Assembly: GCF_900109115.1 (NCBI RefSeq)
Contig: NZ_FNYV01000001.1
Coordinates: 248,001 to 312,000, forward strand
DNA from: Micromonospora phaseoli
GTDB taxonomy: Bacteria; Actinomycetota; Actinomycetes; Mycobacteriales; Micromonosporaceae
Length of the DNA: 64,000 nt
Reading direction: 5' to 3'
Under the pieces are notes generated by a model, which saw only the letters and a list, made by a program, of their open reading frames with translations, ran no database searches and was not told the DNA's origin. Positions 63,862 to 64,000 of this stretch are shown piece after piece; positions within the stretch are counted from its first letter, which is position 1, and the number at the start of each line of letters is the position of its first letter. The translations under genes were made by a program, and so were the position numbers.

Positions 63862-63883
63862 GCGCAGCGGGCGAGGAGGCGAC

Positions 63884-64000
63884 GTGGCAGACGAGCGCAC
63901 CCGTTACTTTCGGCGGCTGAGCAAGCTGCGTCGCTCCGCCCGCCGGTGGAGCGTCCTGGCCGGCGGGCTCGGCGGCGCGACGATCGTGCTGACCCCGTAC
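63884..64000 (+). CDS. PspM-like envelope stress membrane protein (3' end outside window)
   Basis: A GTG at 63884 with GAGGAGG upstream opens a frame that reaches the right edge without a stop (39 codons). The start is basic (TRYFRRLSKLRRSARRW), followed by a hydrophobic helix (VLAGGLGGATIVLTPY). The position after clgR and pspA matches pspM (Rv2743c) of M. tuberculosis, a membrane partner of PspA. The assignment rests mostly on synteny because only the start is visible. Confidence 0.65.
   Translation, partial: MADERTRYFRRLSKLRRSARRWSVLAGGLGGATIVLTPY

Overview
The window is high-GC DNA, dense in GTG starts and ATGA/GTGA translational overlaps. Gene content and order point to an actinomycete chromosome, most likely Micromonospora or a close relative in the Micromonosporaceae. 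The order rimP-nusA-ylxR-infB-rbfA-(DHH)-truB-ribF-rpsO-pnp-M16 peptidase-dapB-thyX-dapA-rnj-ftsK-rimO-pgsA-cinA-clgR-pspA-pspM is the conserved actinobacterial core, also known from Mycobacterium and Streptomyces. I saw no tRNA, rRNA, CRISPR array, insertion sequence or prophage.

Region 1 (1-8.6 kb) is accessory. It holds the end of a PAS-GGDEF-EAL cyclic-di-GMP protein, a DUF456 membrane protein, and a group of three unrecognised secreted proteins around one very large regulator (3306-6764). That regulator has an N-terminal MalT-like ATPase, a repeat-rich middle and a C-terminal SARP-type winged helix plus BTAD. Each of the three secreted-protein promoters carries heptamers related to GCCCTGA/GCCGTGA with exact 11-bp periodicity, the geometry used by SARP regulators. 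This looks like a small, undescribed regulon.

Region 2 (8.7-12.5 kb) is a GlnA4-type glutamine synthetase-like ligase, an aldehyde dehydrogenase and a short-chain dehydrogenase, probably for gamma-glutamylated amine catabolism. A large stem-loop and a G-run tract lie between the first two genes. Region 3 (12.6-25 kb) holds a 1225-residue hybrid kinase/receiver/SpoIIE phosphatase/RsbW-like protein facing a STAS protein, then map, a VIT1/CCC1 transporter, a degenerate nucleotidyltransferase, an F420-type nitroreductase-family protein, a PadR-controlled ABC exporter and two DUF4439-type proteins.

Region 4 (25-42.7 kb) is the transcription/translation core: rimP, nusA, ylxR, infB, a DUF503 protein, rbfA, a DHH phosphoesterase, a MATE transporter, truB, ribF, rpsO, pnp, an M16 peptidase and dapB. 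A 29-residue ORF with a strong ribosome binding site sits between the DHH/membrane genes and the MATE gene. Region 5 (42.7-54.6 kb) has three GNATs, a GT87 glycosyltransferase, a YcaQ/AlkX-like glycosylase, a DUF2752 protein, thyX, dapA, rnj, a streptogrisin-like protease and two YbjN-domain proteins. Region 6 (54.7 kb to the end) has ftsK, a VOC protein, an SMR exporter behind a guanidine-III riboswitch, an ornithine cyclodeaminase homologue, rimO, pgsA, cinA, clgR, pspA and the start of pspM.

Two general features recur. Many genes have a TAGGNT-like -10 hexamer ending 6-8 nt before the start codon and no Shine-Dalgarno sequence, as expected for leaderless mRNAs. Short tandem duplications also cluster at gene ends and in linkers.
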